DNA from: Brevibacterium spongiae
GTDB taxonomy: Bacteria; Actinomycetota; Actinomycetes; Actinomycetales; Brevibacteriaceae
Direction of reading: 5' to 3'
NCBI RefSeq assembly: GCF_026168515.1
Contig: NZ_CP093443.1
Coordinates: 3,720,001-3,784,000, forward strand
DNA length: 64,000 bases
Shown piece after piece: positions 43,457 through 53,281 of the stretch. Below the pieces are notes generated by a model. The model was not told the origin of the DNA and did not search any database. It saw only the letters and a list, made by a program, of their open reading frames with translations. The first letter of the stretch is position 1. Each line of letters starts with the position of its first letter. A program made the translations under genes and the position numbers.

Positions 43457-43556
43457 CGCCTCGAGTGGATTCGCACGGGGCGAACCGGCTCGGTGAGTGG
43501 CCCAGCCTGACGCCGAGGGCGCAGCTCCCCGCTGGGCACGACCTCCTCGGTGAGGG

Positions 43557-45467
43557 TCAGGACTCCGGGTTCGGTGTTCCCCTGTCCCGGGTCGGCACTT
43601 CGCGGACGCCGCGCTTCTCGTCTCGGGCGGCTGCCTTCGACCGCTGCTTGGCGAAGAGTCCCTGCGACCGCGTCAGCCGGTAGTCGATGCGCTCATCGAC
43701 CTTCTCGCCGAGGTACTCGTCGAAGTCATCGGCCAGGTGCTCGCCGACCTGACGGAACCTCTGCGCCCGTTCGATCACGGCATTGCGCTTGGCCTCCTTG
43801 CCGAAGGCCTTGAGCGTGGACACACAGATGAGCAGCAGCACGATGGAGAACGGCAGCGCGGTCATCAGCGAGCCCGCCTGCAGTGCCTCCAATCCGCCGG
43901 CCATGAGCAGCGCGATGGCGATCGCACCCTCGAGCAGCGCCCACAGCACACGCGACCAGATCGGCGGGTTCGGGTGTCCGCCCGAGGCGAGCATGTCGAC
44001 GACGAGCGATCCCGAGTCCGAGGACGTGATGAAAAAGATCGCGACGAGGATGATCCCGAGGATCGAGAGGATCGAGCCCAGCGGCAGGGAGCCGAGGACG
44101 TCGAAGAGGACTCGCTCGGCGACCACTCCCTCGTCCGGGTCGACGAGATCGCCGGAGCCGAAGAGCTGCTTGTGGATGCCGGTTCCGCCGAGCACGGAGA
44201 ACCAGAAGAAGCCGACGATGGAGGGCACCAGCAGGACGCCGGCGATGAACTCGCGGACCGTGCGACCGCGGGAGATGCGGGCGATGAAGACACCGACGAA
44301 GGGGGCCCAGGAGATCCACCAGCCCCAGTAGAACAGGGTCCACGTCGAGTTCCATTCGGCACCGTCCTCACCGGAGTAGGCACCGATGTCGAAGGTCAGG
44401 TTGAGCACGTTCGCCAGCCACAGACCGAGCGATTCGACGAAGTTCTGGAACAGGAACAGCGTCGGCCCGAGCACGAGGACCGTGACGAGCAGGACGCCGG
44501 CCATCGTGAGGTTGATGTTCGACAGCCACTTGATGCCGGCACCCACACCTGAGACCACCGAGGCGGTGGCGAGGAAGGTGATGACGACGATGAGGATGAT
44601 GAGGAAGGTGTTGTCGTAGTCGCCGACGACGCCGATGTGCTTCAGCCCCGCCGAGATCTGCTGCACGCCGAGGCCGAGAGAGGTGGCGATGCCGAAGACG
44701 GTGCCGAAGATCGCGATGATGTCGATGACGTCACCGGCCCAGCCCTTGACCTTGTTGCCGAGCAGGGGCTCGAGCGCCCAGCGGATCGACAGCGGGCGGC
44801 CGCGACGGTGGATGGCATAGGCCAGCGCCATGCCGAGCACCGCGTAGAGCGCCCAGGGGTGCAGGCCCCAGTGGACGAACGTCTGGGCCATGCCCATCTG
44901 CGCGTTCTCGACCTGGCCGCCGGCCCAGCCGGGCTTCGGCCCCGTGGTCGCGTAGGTGAGCGGTTCGGCCACACCGTAGAAGACGAGTCCGATGCCCATG
45001 CCGGCGGCGAAGAGCATGGCGAACCAGGACAGGACGCCGAATTCGGGTTCGTCGTCGTCCTTGCCGAGTTTGATCTTGCCGAACTTCGAGAAGCCGACGA
45101 CGATGGCGAAGGCGACGAAGAGGCCGACGACGAGCATGTAGTACCAGCCGAGCTGGGTGACGATCCAGTTCTGGATGCTCGAGATGACGTTGCCCGTGCC
45201 CTCGGGCAGAGCCACGGAGAACACGACGATGCCGACGATGATGATCAGCGCCGGCCAGAAGACGCGGGGCGCGATCATGCCTCTGCCGACGCGCACTCCC
45301 TGCCGCTTGAGCTTCTTCGTGATCGCATCGTCAGTATCGGACTCACCGATATGGAGTTTCTCGGGCAGGTGCAGCTCTACCGGCTCGGGTTCGCCGAAGA
45401 GCAGCTGTTCATCGGGACCGGGTCCGAGCCCGTTGCCCGAAGCCTGAGTGGTTTCGGGATCGCTCAT
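43557..45467 (-). CDS. BCCT-family betaine/choline/carnitine transporter
   Basis: The 636-residue protein has twelve predicted helices flanked by long charged ends. GMGIGLVFYGVAEPLTYATT and FYWGWWISWAPFVGVFIARISRGRT are the diagnostic BCCT segments, including the Trp/aromatic box that holds trimethylammonium substrates. The Gly-rich GMGIG helix is consistent with Na+-coupled betaine carriers. The acidic N-terminus (about 1-65) and basic/charged C-terminal helix region (about 565-636) resemble osmosensing tails of BetP-like proteins. The role is likely compatible-solute uptake under salt stress. It is divergent from the MFS gene. Confidence 0.93.
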   Translation of the reverse strand: MSDPETTQASGNGLGPGPDEQLLFGEPEPVELHLPEKLHIGESDTDDAITKKLKRQGVRVGRGMIAPRVFWPALIIIVGIVVFSVALPEGTGNVISSIQNWIVTQLGWYYMLVVGLFVAFAIVVGFSKFGKIKLGKDDDEPEFGVLSWFAMLFAAGMGIGLVFYGVAEPLTYATTGPKPGWAGGQVENAQMGMAQTFVHWGLHPWALYAVLGMALAYAIHRRGRPLSIRWALEPLLGNKVKGWAGDVIDIIAIFGTVFGIATSLGLGVQQISAGLKHIGVVGDYDNTFLIILIVVITFLATASVVSGVGAGIKWLSNINLTMAGVLLVTVLVLGPTLFLFQNFVESLGLWLANVLNLTFDIGAYSGEDGAEWNSTWTLFYWGWWISWAPFVGVFIARISRGRTVREFIAGVLLVPSIVGFFWFSVLGGTGIHKQLFGSGDLVDPDEGVVAERVLFDVLGSLPLGSILSILGIILVAIFFITSSDSGSLVVDMLASGGHPNPPIWSRVLWALLEGAIAIALLMAGGLEALQAGSLMTALPFSIVLLLICVSTLKAFGKEAKRNAVIERAQRFRQVGEHLADDFDEYLGEKVDERIDYRLTRSQGLFAKQRSKAAARDEKRGVREVPTRDRGTPNPES

Positions 45468-45663
45468 GATTCCCTCCTGATCGCACGCCTGGTCACATGC
45501 ACGAAAGTCTGATCACGGGGCACACTCTGCCCCATTCCCCAGACACCTTCAAGGCAACTTTCAGCTTGGCCTCTCACCATCACTGCCGATCTTCCTGGTC
45601 ACATCCGTAGTTCGCCCCGCGCGAAACCGGTTCGCGAACCAGGAGATTCAGTACAGTGGCCTC

Positions 45664-46986
45664 ATGGCAACGTCCTTGGCTTCACCTGGTTCGGGCAATC
45701 GTCTGCGCATCGTCAGCTGGGCGCTGTGGGATTGGGGTTCGGCGTCATTCAACGCTGTGATCATCACCTTCGTCTTCGCCCCGTATCTGACGAAGTCCGT
45801 GGCCGCCACCGAGGAGGCCGGGTCCTCCGCGTTGGGGTGGTCGATGGCCGCGGCCGGGTTCGTCATCGCCGTCGTCGCCCCCGCCGCAGGCACTCGCGCC
45901 GATGCCGGGGGCAGGCATCGCCTGTGGCTGGGCGTGCACACGGGCATCGTCGTGCTCACGATGTTCGGGCTCTTCTTCGTCCGCGACTCCCCCGAGTATC
46001 TGTGGCTGGGTCTGCTGCTCCTGGCCGTGGGCAGCGTGTTCTTCGAATTCGCCGAGGTGTCCTACAACGGCATCATGGTCCGGATCACGAATCCCGACAA
46101 CGTCGGCAAGGTCTCCGGTTTCGGATGGGGCATGGGCTACGTCGGCGGGCTGGTCCTCCTTGTCATCCTCCTCGTCCTCGTCATCCAGCCCGAGGTCGGC
46201 TTCCTCGGCGCCAGCGACGCCGACGGGCTGCGGTTCCGCATCGTCGCTGTGCTCTCGGCGGTGTGGTTCGCGATCTTCGCCGTGCCCGCCCTCGTCTCCG
46301 CTCCCGGCGCGAAGGTCAAAGGCACTTCGGGTGGGCATCCGATCAGGGCGTTCTTCGCCGATTACGCAGCGCTCGTGCGCCGGCTGATTCGGATGTGGTC
46401 GACTGAGCATCAGACGCTGCGGTTCTTCATCGCCTCGGCGGTCTTCCGCGACGGCCTGGCCGCGATCTTCTCCTTCGCCGGGGTGCTCGCCGCCGGCAGC
46501 TACGGCTTCTCCCCCTCGCAGATCATCATCCTCGGCGTTGCCGCCAACGTCGCCGCCGGTGCCGGGGCGATGATCGCCGGCTGGTTCGATGATCGGCTCG
46601 GACCGAAGCCGGTGATCATCGCCGGGCTCATCGTCATCATCCTCGGCGGCCTGCCGATCCTCTTCAGCGCCGAGGCGGCAGTGTTCTGGGCCTGTGCCCT
46701 CATCCTCAGCTTCTGCGTCGGTCCGGTCCAGGCGTCGAGTCGGTCGTTCCTCGCCCGCATCACTCCACCGGAATCGGCCGGGGAGAACTTCGGGCTCTAC
46801 GCCACGACCGGTCGTGCAGTCAGCTTCCTGGGCCCGGCGATGTTCGCCCTGGCGATCCAGGTCTTCGGCTTCGAGCGTGCGGGGACGCTGGGCATCCTCA
46901 TCGTCCTCGCCATCGGACTCATCCTCATCATCCCCGTCCGCCCCGACGCCCCGGCGCATTCCATGCAGGCCCGCGTCGAGAGCTGA
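45664..46986 (+). CDS. UMF1/Atg22-type MFS transporter
   Basis: The 440-residue, twelve-helix protein opens WALWDWGSASFNAVIITFVFAPYLTKSV, the first helix and DWG/SAFN-like signature of the UMF1 family (related to vacuolar Atg22 amino-acid effluxers). GDRxxGR-like TRADAGGRHRLW follows the second helix. Substrate is unknown; amino-acid or small-solute efflux is the family expectation. TACAGT (45652-45657) ends 6 nt before the ATG, so the message may be leaderless. The 196-bp divergent spacer before it also contains the near-palindrome CGCGAAACCGGTTCGCG. Confidence 0.82.
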   Translation: MATSLASPGSGNRLRIVSWALWDWGSASFNAVIITFVFAPYLTKSVAATEEAGSSALGWSMAAAGFVIAVVAPAAGTRADAGGRHRLWLGVHTGIVVLTMFGLFFVRDSPEYLWLGLLLLAVGSVFFEFAEVSYNGIMVRITNPDNVGKVSGFGWGMGYVGGLVLLVILLVLVIQPEVGFLGASDADGLRFRIVAVLSAVWFAIFAVPALVSAPGAKVKGTSGGHPIRAFFADYAALVRRLIRMWSTEHQTLRFFIASAVFRDGLAAIFSFAGVLAAGSYGFSPSQIIILGVAANVAAGAGAMIAGWFDDRLGPKPVIIAGLIVIILGGLPILFSAEAAVFWACALILSFCVGPVQASSRSFLARITPPESAGENFGLYATTGRAVSFLGPAMFALAIQVFGFERAGTLGILIVLAIGLILIIPVRPDAPAHSMQARVES

Positions 46987-47022
46987 ACCATTGCGGAGAG
47001 GCCGGACGCTGGCCGCACCGGC

Positions 47023-47511
47023 TCACTGCTGGGCGAGCAGATCGTCGATCTGGTTGATGGCTCCGGTCGTGCCTTCGACGACGCCCATCTCCAGGACGGT
47101 GCGCAGCCCTTCGACCGAGTCGAAGACCGATTCGTAGGTGGCCCGGGTTCCAGTCTCGGTCTCCTCGAAGGTGTAGATGCACCTGCTGCCGGGCATCGAT
47201 TCGACGATGGCGAAGTCCTCATCGGCGAAGTAGTCGCGGAACTCCAGTCGCTTGAGACGATCGACCGCGGTCACTTCCCACAGTCCGCGGAACTTCTCCC
47301 CTTCCGGGCTCGTCATGAAGTACGTGACTCTGCCGCCGGGTTCGAGTGAATGGTCGACGACTGTGGCCGGGTAGGTCGGAGGGCCCCAGATCTGTTCGAG
47401 CTGGCGTGGATCGGCGTAGATGTCCCACACCCGCTGGGGTGGTGCCGCGAATTCGGCGACGATCGTCAGCGTCAGTGTCTCTTCGTTCTGTGTTGTGTCG
47501 GTGACCGGCAT
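47023..47511 (-). CDS. SRPBCC / AHSA1-like domain protein
   Basis: The 162-residue single-domain protein has LTIVAEFAAPPQRVWDIYADPRQLEQIWGPPTYP, the typical opening strand and helix, GGRVTYFMTSPEGEKFRG and a C-terminal amphipathic helix (LEMGVVEGTTGAINQIDDLL). It is a ligand-binding Bet v1-fold protein of unknown ligand. The ArsR gene lies 25 bp upstream on the same strand; the two form an operon like that at 17337-18181, though the proteins are clearly different paralogues. Confidence 0.88.
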   Translation of the reverse strand: MPVTDTTQNEETLTLTIVAEFAAPPQRVWDIYADPRQLEQIWGPPTYPATVVDHSLEPGGRVTYFMTSPEGEKFRGLWEVTAVDRLKRLEFRDYFADEDFAIVESMPGSRCIYTFEETETGTRATYESVFDSVEGLRTVLEMGVVEGTTGAINQIDDLLAQQ

Positions 47512-47536
47512 GGCTGCTCCTCAAAGCGTGTGATGG

Positions 47537-47884
47537 TCAGTCTCGCGACCCGGCCGGCTCGTCCCCGGCGAGAAGGTCGTCGATTCTCTGGACTCGTTCG
47601 ACCCAGTGGTCTTCGAGTTCGGTGAGCATGCTCGTGATGGTGCGGAGCGGACCCACCTCTGCGTGGGCGATCTGCCGTCGGCCGACTCGGCGCTTCGTCA
47701 CCAGTCCCACACGTTCGAGAACGGCGACATGCTTCTGCACCGCGGCGAAGCTCATGTCGTAGTCGGCGGCCAGATCGGACACCGAAAGCCCTTCTCCTGC
47801 GACCCGCCGCACAATGTCACGCCGGGTCCGGTCGGCCAATGCCTGGAACAGCGCATCGACCTCATCGTCGAGAAGTGCTTTCAT
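47537..47884 (-). CDS. ArsR-family HTH regulator (SRPBCC-associated)
   Basis: The 115-residue winged-helix protein has DEVDALFQALADRTRRDIVRRV, LAADYDMSFAAVQKHVAVLERVGLVTKRRVGRR and no metal-binding cysteines. The ATG at 47884 is chosen because TATGAT (read leftward, 47892-47897) ends 7 nt before it, fitting a leaderless message. An ATG four codons earlier falls inside the promoter. A perfect 18-bp palindrome overlaps the -10 region, so autorepression and control of the SRPBCC gene are expected. Confidence 0.88.
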   Translation of the reverse strand: MKALLDDEVDALFQALADRTRRDIVRRVAGEGLSVSDLAADYDMSFAAVQKHVAVLERVGLVTKRRVGRRQIAHAEVGPLRTITSMLTELEDHWVERVQRIDDLLAGDEPAGSRD

Positions 47885-47891
47885 GCGCTCA

Positions 47892-47913
47892 ATCATACAA
47901 CCATATGGTTGTA
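47892..47913 (-). promoter_or_regulatory. 18-bp perfect operator palindrome at ArsR promoter
   Basis: TACAACCATATGGTTGTA (47896-47913) is a perfect palindrome overlapping the leftward -10 box TATGAT (47892-47897). It is the probable binding site of the ArsR-type repressor it precedes. Confidence 0.65.
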
Positions 47914-47949
47914 CGTCTAGAGCATGAGGCAGATTTTCAAAACCATCCA

Positions 47950-47996
47950 TTGACTTCCGTCATTGAACACATGTTTAATATTAAACATGCGTTCAA
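47950..47996 (+). promoter_or_regulatory. TetR promoter with 34-bp near-perfect operator
   Basis: TTGACT (47950-47955) and TTTAAT (47974-47979) are spaced by 18 bp. The dyad 47963-47996, half-site TTGAACACATGTTTAAT against ATTAAACATGCGTTCAA, has one mismatched pair over 17-bp arms. It covers the -10 box and the ATG at 47987, so the TetR protein would block its own leaderless transcription. Confidence 0.65.
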
Positions 47997-48627
47997 CATC
48001 ATCTGATTTCTCCTCGCGCCGCTCCCCCAACTCCTCGCCGGAGACCGCGGAGAGGATCCTCTCCGCGGCCGTCGCGGAATTCGCCCGCCACGGCTTCACG
48101 AAGACGACGATCCGGGCAGTCGCCGCCGCAGCAGAGGTGTCCCCCGGACTGGTCATCCACCATTTCGGCTCCAAAGAAGGCCTGCGCAGCGCATGCGATG
48201 ACCACGTGTTCGAGGCGATCACGGATTCGAAGGCGAAGAACGCCGGCTATGCGGCCATGGCCGTGCAGATGATGTTCGACGACCCGAAGATGACCACCGC
48301 CCTGGACTACCTCATCAAGTCCCTGCTCGATCCCAGCGATCACGGTCAGCGCTATTTCGACCATTACGTCAACCTCGTCGAGTCCTACATCACCGAGGGC
48401 TTCGCCGGATACGCCTTCCGGCAGAGCGAGGACACCCGTGGCCAGGCCGCGACGATCGCGGTCATGGCCCTGGCCCCGTCTCTGCTCGACCAGCGGCTGC
48501 AGGCCAACCTCGGCACCGCGGACACCACCGCAACGATGACTCGACTCGCCCCGCACCTGCTCGATCTCTACCAGCACGGTGTTCTCGAGACGATCCCCGA
48601 CGATTCCGCACCAGGAGAAGACGAACC

Positions 48628-48631
<4 letters not shown>
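47987..48631 (+). CDS. TetR-family regulator of ABC-2 exporter operon
   Basis: The 214-residue protein has an N-terminal HTH (about 15-62: [41 protein letters not shown]) and a helical ligand-binding domain. The ATG at 47987 is preferred over one eight codons upstream because that one lies inside the operator and promoter. It overlaps the ATPase gene start by 4 nt (ATGA), so regulator, ATPase and permease form one operon. It probably represses the exporter until an inducing drug or lipid binds. Confidence 0.88.
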
Positions 48632-49563
<932 letters not shown>

Positions 49564-49566
49564 GCG

Positions 49567-51315
49567 ATGAATCTGCTGGCTGCGCACACAGAGGACGGGG
49601 ATCGTCCCGACAGCGGCTCCGTCCGCGGCGGTGCCGCCGCGGCGCCGCGATCCGGGCGCCACCACGGTGCACATGAACGCGAACGGGGCGGCCGCCTCGG
49701 CGCGGGGAGCCTCACTGGGCTCGGCCATCTGCTGAGGTTCATGCTGCGGCGGGACCGCCTGTGGCTGCCGATCTGGGTGCTGTCGCTGGCCGCGCTCACC
49801 GCGTACTTCGCGAATGCGATCGCCGTGGTCATGGACGCGGAATCGCTGCAGGCGATGGCGGTGTTCGCGAAGAACCCGGTCATGGTGCTCATCACGGGGC
49901 CGGAGTTCGGCGACGATGCGATGACGGTGCCGCGGTTCGTCGTCGGCAAGTACGGGGTCTTCCTCATGATCGGGGCGGCCCTGATGTCGATCCTCACGGT
50001 CTCCCGGCACACCCGGGCCGAGGTGGAGACGGGCCGGGCCGAGCTCATCCGCGCCGGGGTGACCGGGCGGCACACCCAGCTCATCGCGGCCCTGCTCCTC
50101 ACCGTCATCATGAACGTCCTGCTCAGCGCCGGTATGGCCGCAGCATTCCAGTTCTCACAGGCCGAACCCGATCCGCTGACGTCGACCCTCCTGTTCGCGG
50201 TCAGCGTCGGCGTCGTGGGCTGCGTCTTCGCCGCGATCACCGCGGTGACGGTGCAGCTGAGCGCCTTCGCCAGGGCCGCCTCGTCGATGGCCGGTGCGGT
50301 GCTCGGGCTCAGCTTCGTCCTCCGCGGGATCGGCGATATGTCCGACGTCTCCGGGGGCGGTCTCGCTTGGCTGTCGTGGCTCTCTCCCCTGGGGTGGTCG
50401 CAGCAGACTGCGGCGTTCACGCTCGATCGGTGGTGGCCGCTGCTGTACTCGGCCGGACTGTTCGCGGTCCTCGTCGTCGCTGCCCTGCTCCTGCAGTCGC
50501 GGCGCGACCTCGGTGCGGGCATCGTCGCCGAACGCCTCGGGCGAGCGCATGCGCGGCGCGGACTGTCGACTCCGCTGCGGTTGGCGCTCCGGCTTCAGTC
50601 GACGAACCTCGCGTGGTGGTCGGTGAGCATGCTCGTCATGGGCGCGGTGTTCGGCTCATTCACCGGAGCGATGGACGCCGATGCGGCCGCGATGCCGCCG
50701 GAGATCATTGCGATCATGGGCGGTCGTGCGGGCATCGTCGACGGCTACCTCGGATACATGGCGCTCTACTTCGCGATCATCGTCGCCGCCTATGCGATCA
50801 TCGCCGCGGGCGGGCTGCGGACCGAGGAGACCGCGTTCCACACGGAACCCGTGCTCGCGACCGCAGTGTCCCGCACCGGCTGGTTGGCCTCATGGGCTGT
50901 GGTGACGCTGTTCGGTGCGTCCTGGCTCATGGCCGTGGCCGGGTTCGGCGAGGGTCTCGGTGCGGCGGTGTCGATGGACGACTGGTCCCTGCTGTGGCCG
51001 ACGGTCCTCGGGCATCTCGCGCAGGCGCCCGCCCTGTGGGCTCTGCTCGGCTTTGCGTACCTGCTCTACGGCTTCGCCCCACGGCTGATGAGCCTGAGCT
51101 GGGTCGTCTTCGCCGCCTCGGCGGTGCTCGCGCTCTTCGGCCAGCTGCTCAAACTCGACGACGCCGTGCTCGACCTGTCGCTGTTCACCCATATCGGCCA
51201 ATACCCGGCGCAGGATCTGTCCGCCGAGGCGGTGCTGTGGTTCGTGGGGATCACTGCGGTTCTCATCGCGGTGGGGATGATCGGGTTCAGGAGAAGGGAC
51301 CTCGCGACGGCGTGA
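49567..51315 (+). CDS. ABC-2 type exporter permease (polyketide/anthracycline exporter type)
   Basis: The 582-residue membrane protein has about twelve helices in two six-helix halves, preceded by a 50-residue Arg/Gly/His-rich cytosolic start. HLLRFMLRRDRLWLPIWVLS and LALRLQSTNLAWWSVSMLV open the two halves, as in tandem permeases of the antibiotic exporter family. SRTGWLASW and LGWSQQTAAF are further conserved points. It is coupled to the ATPase gene and regulated by the TetR protein. The exported compound is unknown; antibiotic or lipid export is the family expectation. Confidence 0.87.
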   Translation: MNLLAAHTEDGDRPDSGSVRGGAAAAPRSGRHHGAHERERGGRLGAGSLTGLGHLLRFMLRRDRLWLPIWVLSLAALTAYFANAIAVVMDAESLQAMAVFAKNPVMVLITGPEFGDDAMTVPRFVVGKYGVFLMIGAALMSILTVSRHTRAEVETGRAELIRAGVTGRHTQLIAALLLTVIMNVLLSAGMAAAFQFSQAEPDPLTSTLLFAVSVGVVGCVFAAITAVTVQLSAFARAASSMAGAVLGLSFVLRGIGDMSDVSGGGLAWLSWLSPLGWSQQTAAFTLDRWWPLLYSAGLFAVLVVAALLLQSRRDLGAGIVAERLGRAHARRGLSTPLRLALRLQSTNLAWWSVSMLVMGAVFGSFTGAMDADAAAMPPEIIAIMGGRAGIVDGYLGYMALYFAIIVAAYAIIAAGGLRTEETAFHTEPVLATAVSRTGWLASWAVVTLFGASWLMAVAGFGEGLGAAVSMDDWSLLWPTVLGHLAQAPALWALLGFAYLLYGFAPRLMSLSWVVFAASAVLALFGQLLKLDDAVLDLSLFTHIGQYPAQDLSAEAVLWFVGITAVLIAVGMIGFRRRDLATA

Positions 51316-51516
51316 GGAGGTGCCGTGAGCGTGGGGTGAAGTCACGATCCGAGCGGAGAATCGAAATGGGTTCGTCACCCGGAATGACTCCGCGAAGAAC
51401 TACGCTGAAAAGTGCTCGGGCCGTCGTCGACGGCTTCTCCCCCGTCGCATGAAGTCCCCCGGCATGTGCCCAGTCGCATGGACTCTGCCGACCGCACCCC
51501 GCAGAGGAGGCGTCCC

Positions 51517-53214
51517 ATGATGAGCAGCGCTGTCCCGTACGAGACAGACATTGCGATCCTCGGCTCCGGTGCGTCCGGATCCCACGGTCTCCTGGAGGTC
51601 CTCACACGACTGTGCGACAAACAGACGTCACTGCTCGCGCCCGTGCGCATCACTGTCATCGAGCGTGACCGGCAGTTCCACTCGGGTCTGCCCTACGGGC
51701 ACCGCTCAGGACGTTCATCGCTGCTGATCTCGGACCTCGAGCATTTTCTCCCCGATCGCGAGCGCAGCGATTTCATCGACTGGCTGGAGGATCGGCGAGA
51801 GGACATGCTGCGGTGGGCCGCGACCGGCGATGCTCCCGCGTCCCCTCTCGCCGAAGCTGTCGAAATCGACTGGATCCTCCGCCACGAGCAGGACATCCGG
51901 CACAGCCGTTGGGAGGGCCTCTACCTTCCCCGGCGTCTCTATGGTCAGCATCTTGCCGAGCTCGTCACCGACGCCGTCGCGAGGGCCCGCGATGTCGCCT
52001 CGGTCGACTTCGTCCACGGAGACATCGACGAGATCACGCACCCTGCCGAGGGCGGGGTCCGCCTGCGTGAGCGCAGCGGCGACGGCGGGACCGGATTCGA
52101 GCTGCACGCTTACTCCCTGCTCCTGGCCATCGGATCGCCTCCGGTCAAGGAGCTCACCGTGTACGGCGGCGAACGCAGCGCCGTGTCCGACGGTGGGCTG
52201 CGCGCGGTGTCCGACGGGGACGACCTGGACTCGGGCATCATCGGCGACCTCCACGAACCGAGCCTCGAGCATGTGATCGAGCGGACCTGGGCGCGGCTCG
52301 AGTCCCTGCCGGAGGATCAGCGCGACATCCTCCTCGTCGGCGGCAACGCCGATGCCCTGGAGTTCATCCTCGCCTCCCACCGTCTCCGGCGGGCCACTGC
52401 CGCTCGATTGCACATTCTGTGTTCCCGCGGACGACCGCACTACTGGCATCATGATCGTCCGGGAGAGACCGCATCGACGCCGCACCTCGACCGGCTGTTC
52501 GCCTCCGCCGAGGAGGGTGTTCCGCTGCGCGCACAGGACCTCAGCCGCACGGTCACAGAGGAGCTCAAGGCCGCGATCCGCAAGGGCAACGTCAATTCGA
52601 CGATCGCCGTGCTCATCGGCGCAGTCGGCTCTTCTCTCGCCTACATGGACGACTACGAGCGGTACTCGATGGCCACCGAGCATGGTCTGATCATCAACGA
52701 CGTGCTGCGCCGCGCAGGCGGCGACTCTCTCGACCTCCTCATCGAGGGCATCGATGACGGCACCATCGATTTCGTCACCGGGCGCTTCCGCGATGCGCGG
52801 ATCGCTGCGGACCGGGTGCACGTCACGGTGGATCTGCCGACGGGCTCGACTCGAGCGGCAGGTTCCTCGGCGAACTCCCCGGGCCGAGACTATGCGGTCG
52901 TCGTCAATGGAACAGGGTTCGAACGGGTGTCCGACACCCGATCCGCGCTGCTGAGACAGATGCTCGGTTCCGGTCTCGCCCGTGCCTCCGCGTCACGGAC
53001 CGGTCTCGTCCTGGACTCGTCGTTCCGGGCCGCCTCGGGGATCTTCGTCCTCGGGCCGCTCATCGCCGGCCACACTCAGGGTCGCGCCGCGTACTGGCAC
53101 ATCGAGAGCGTGATCAGAATCCTCTCTCTGGCCGGCCAGGTCGCCGACAAGCTCGTCGCCGGCCTGCTCGATCGACAGACAGTGGAGACGCGTATGCGGA
53201 TCCCCACACGGTGA
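51517..53214 (+). CDS. FAD/NAD(P)-binding protein (NAD_binding_9 family)
   Basis: The 565-residue protein begins ETDIAILGSGASGSHGLLEVL, an ADP-binding fingerprint, followed by the family blocks FHSGLPYGHRSGRSSLLISD, LLLAIGSPPVKELTVYGG and DILLVGGNADALEFILASHR, plus a C-terminal VVNGTGFERVSD with FVLGPLIAGHTQG. It belongs to the same broad family (PF13454) as the protein at 6002, but the sequences are far apart. The ATG at 51517 has AGAGGAGG 6 nt upstream. It stands alone, with 201 bp of spacer before it. Role and substrate are unknown. Confidence 0.75.
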   Translation: MMSSAVPYETDIAILGSGASGSHGLLEVLTRLCDKQTSLLAPVRITVIERDRQFHSGLPYGHRSGRSSLLISDLEHFLPDRERSDFIDWLEDRREDMLRWAATGDAPASPLAEAVEIDWILRHEQDIRHSRWEGLYLPRRLYGQHLAELVTDAVARARDVASVDFVHGDIDEITHPAEGGVRLRERSGDGGTGFELHAYSLLLAIGSPPVKELTVYGGERSAVSDGGLRAVSDGDDLDSGIIGDLHEPSLEHVIERTWARLESLPEDQRDILLVGGNADALEFILASHRLRRATAARLHILCSRGRPHYWHHDRPGETASTPHLDRLFASAEEGVPLRAQDLSRTVTEELKAAIRKGNVNSTIAVLIGAVGSSLAYMDDYERYSMATEHGLIINDVLRRAGGDSLDLLIEGIDDGTIDFVTGRFRDARIAADRVHVTVDLPTGSTRAAGSSANSPGRDYAVVVNGTGFERVSDTRSALLRQMLGSGLARASASRTGLVLDSSFRAASGIFVLGPLIAGHTQGRAAYWHIESVIRILSLAGQVADKLVAGLLDRQTVETRMRIPTR

Positions 53215-53281
53215 CCGGGCAGCAACCAGTCGGCAGTCGAGAAGCGGTCGGGAAGCGCCCAGGCGGCAGTCGGTGCCTCGG

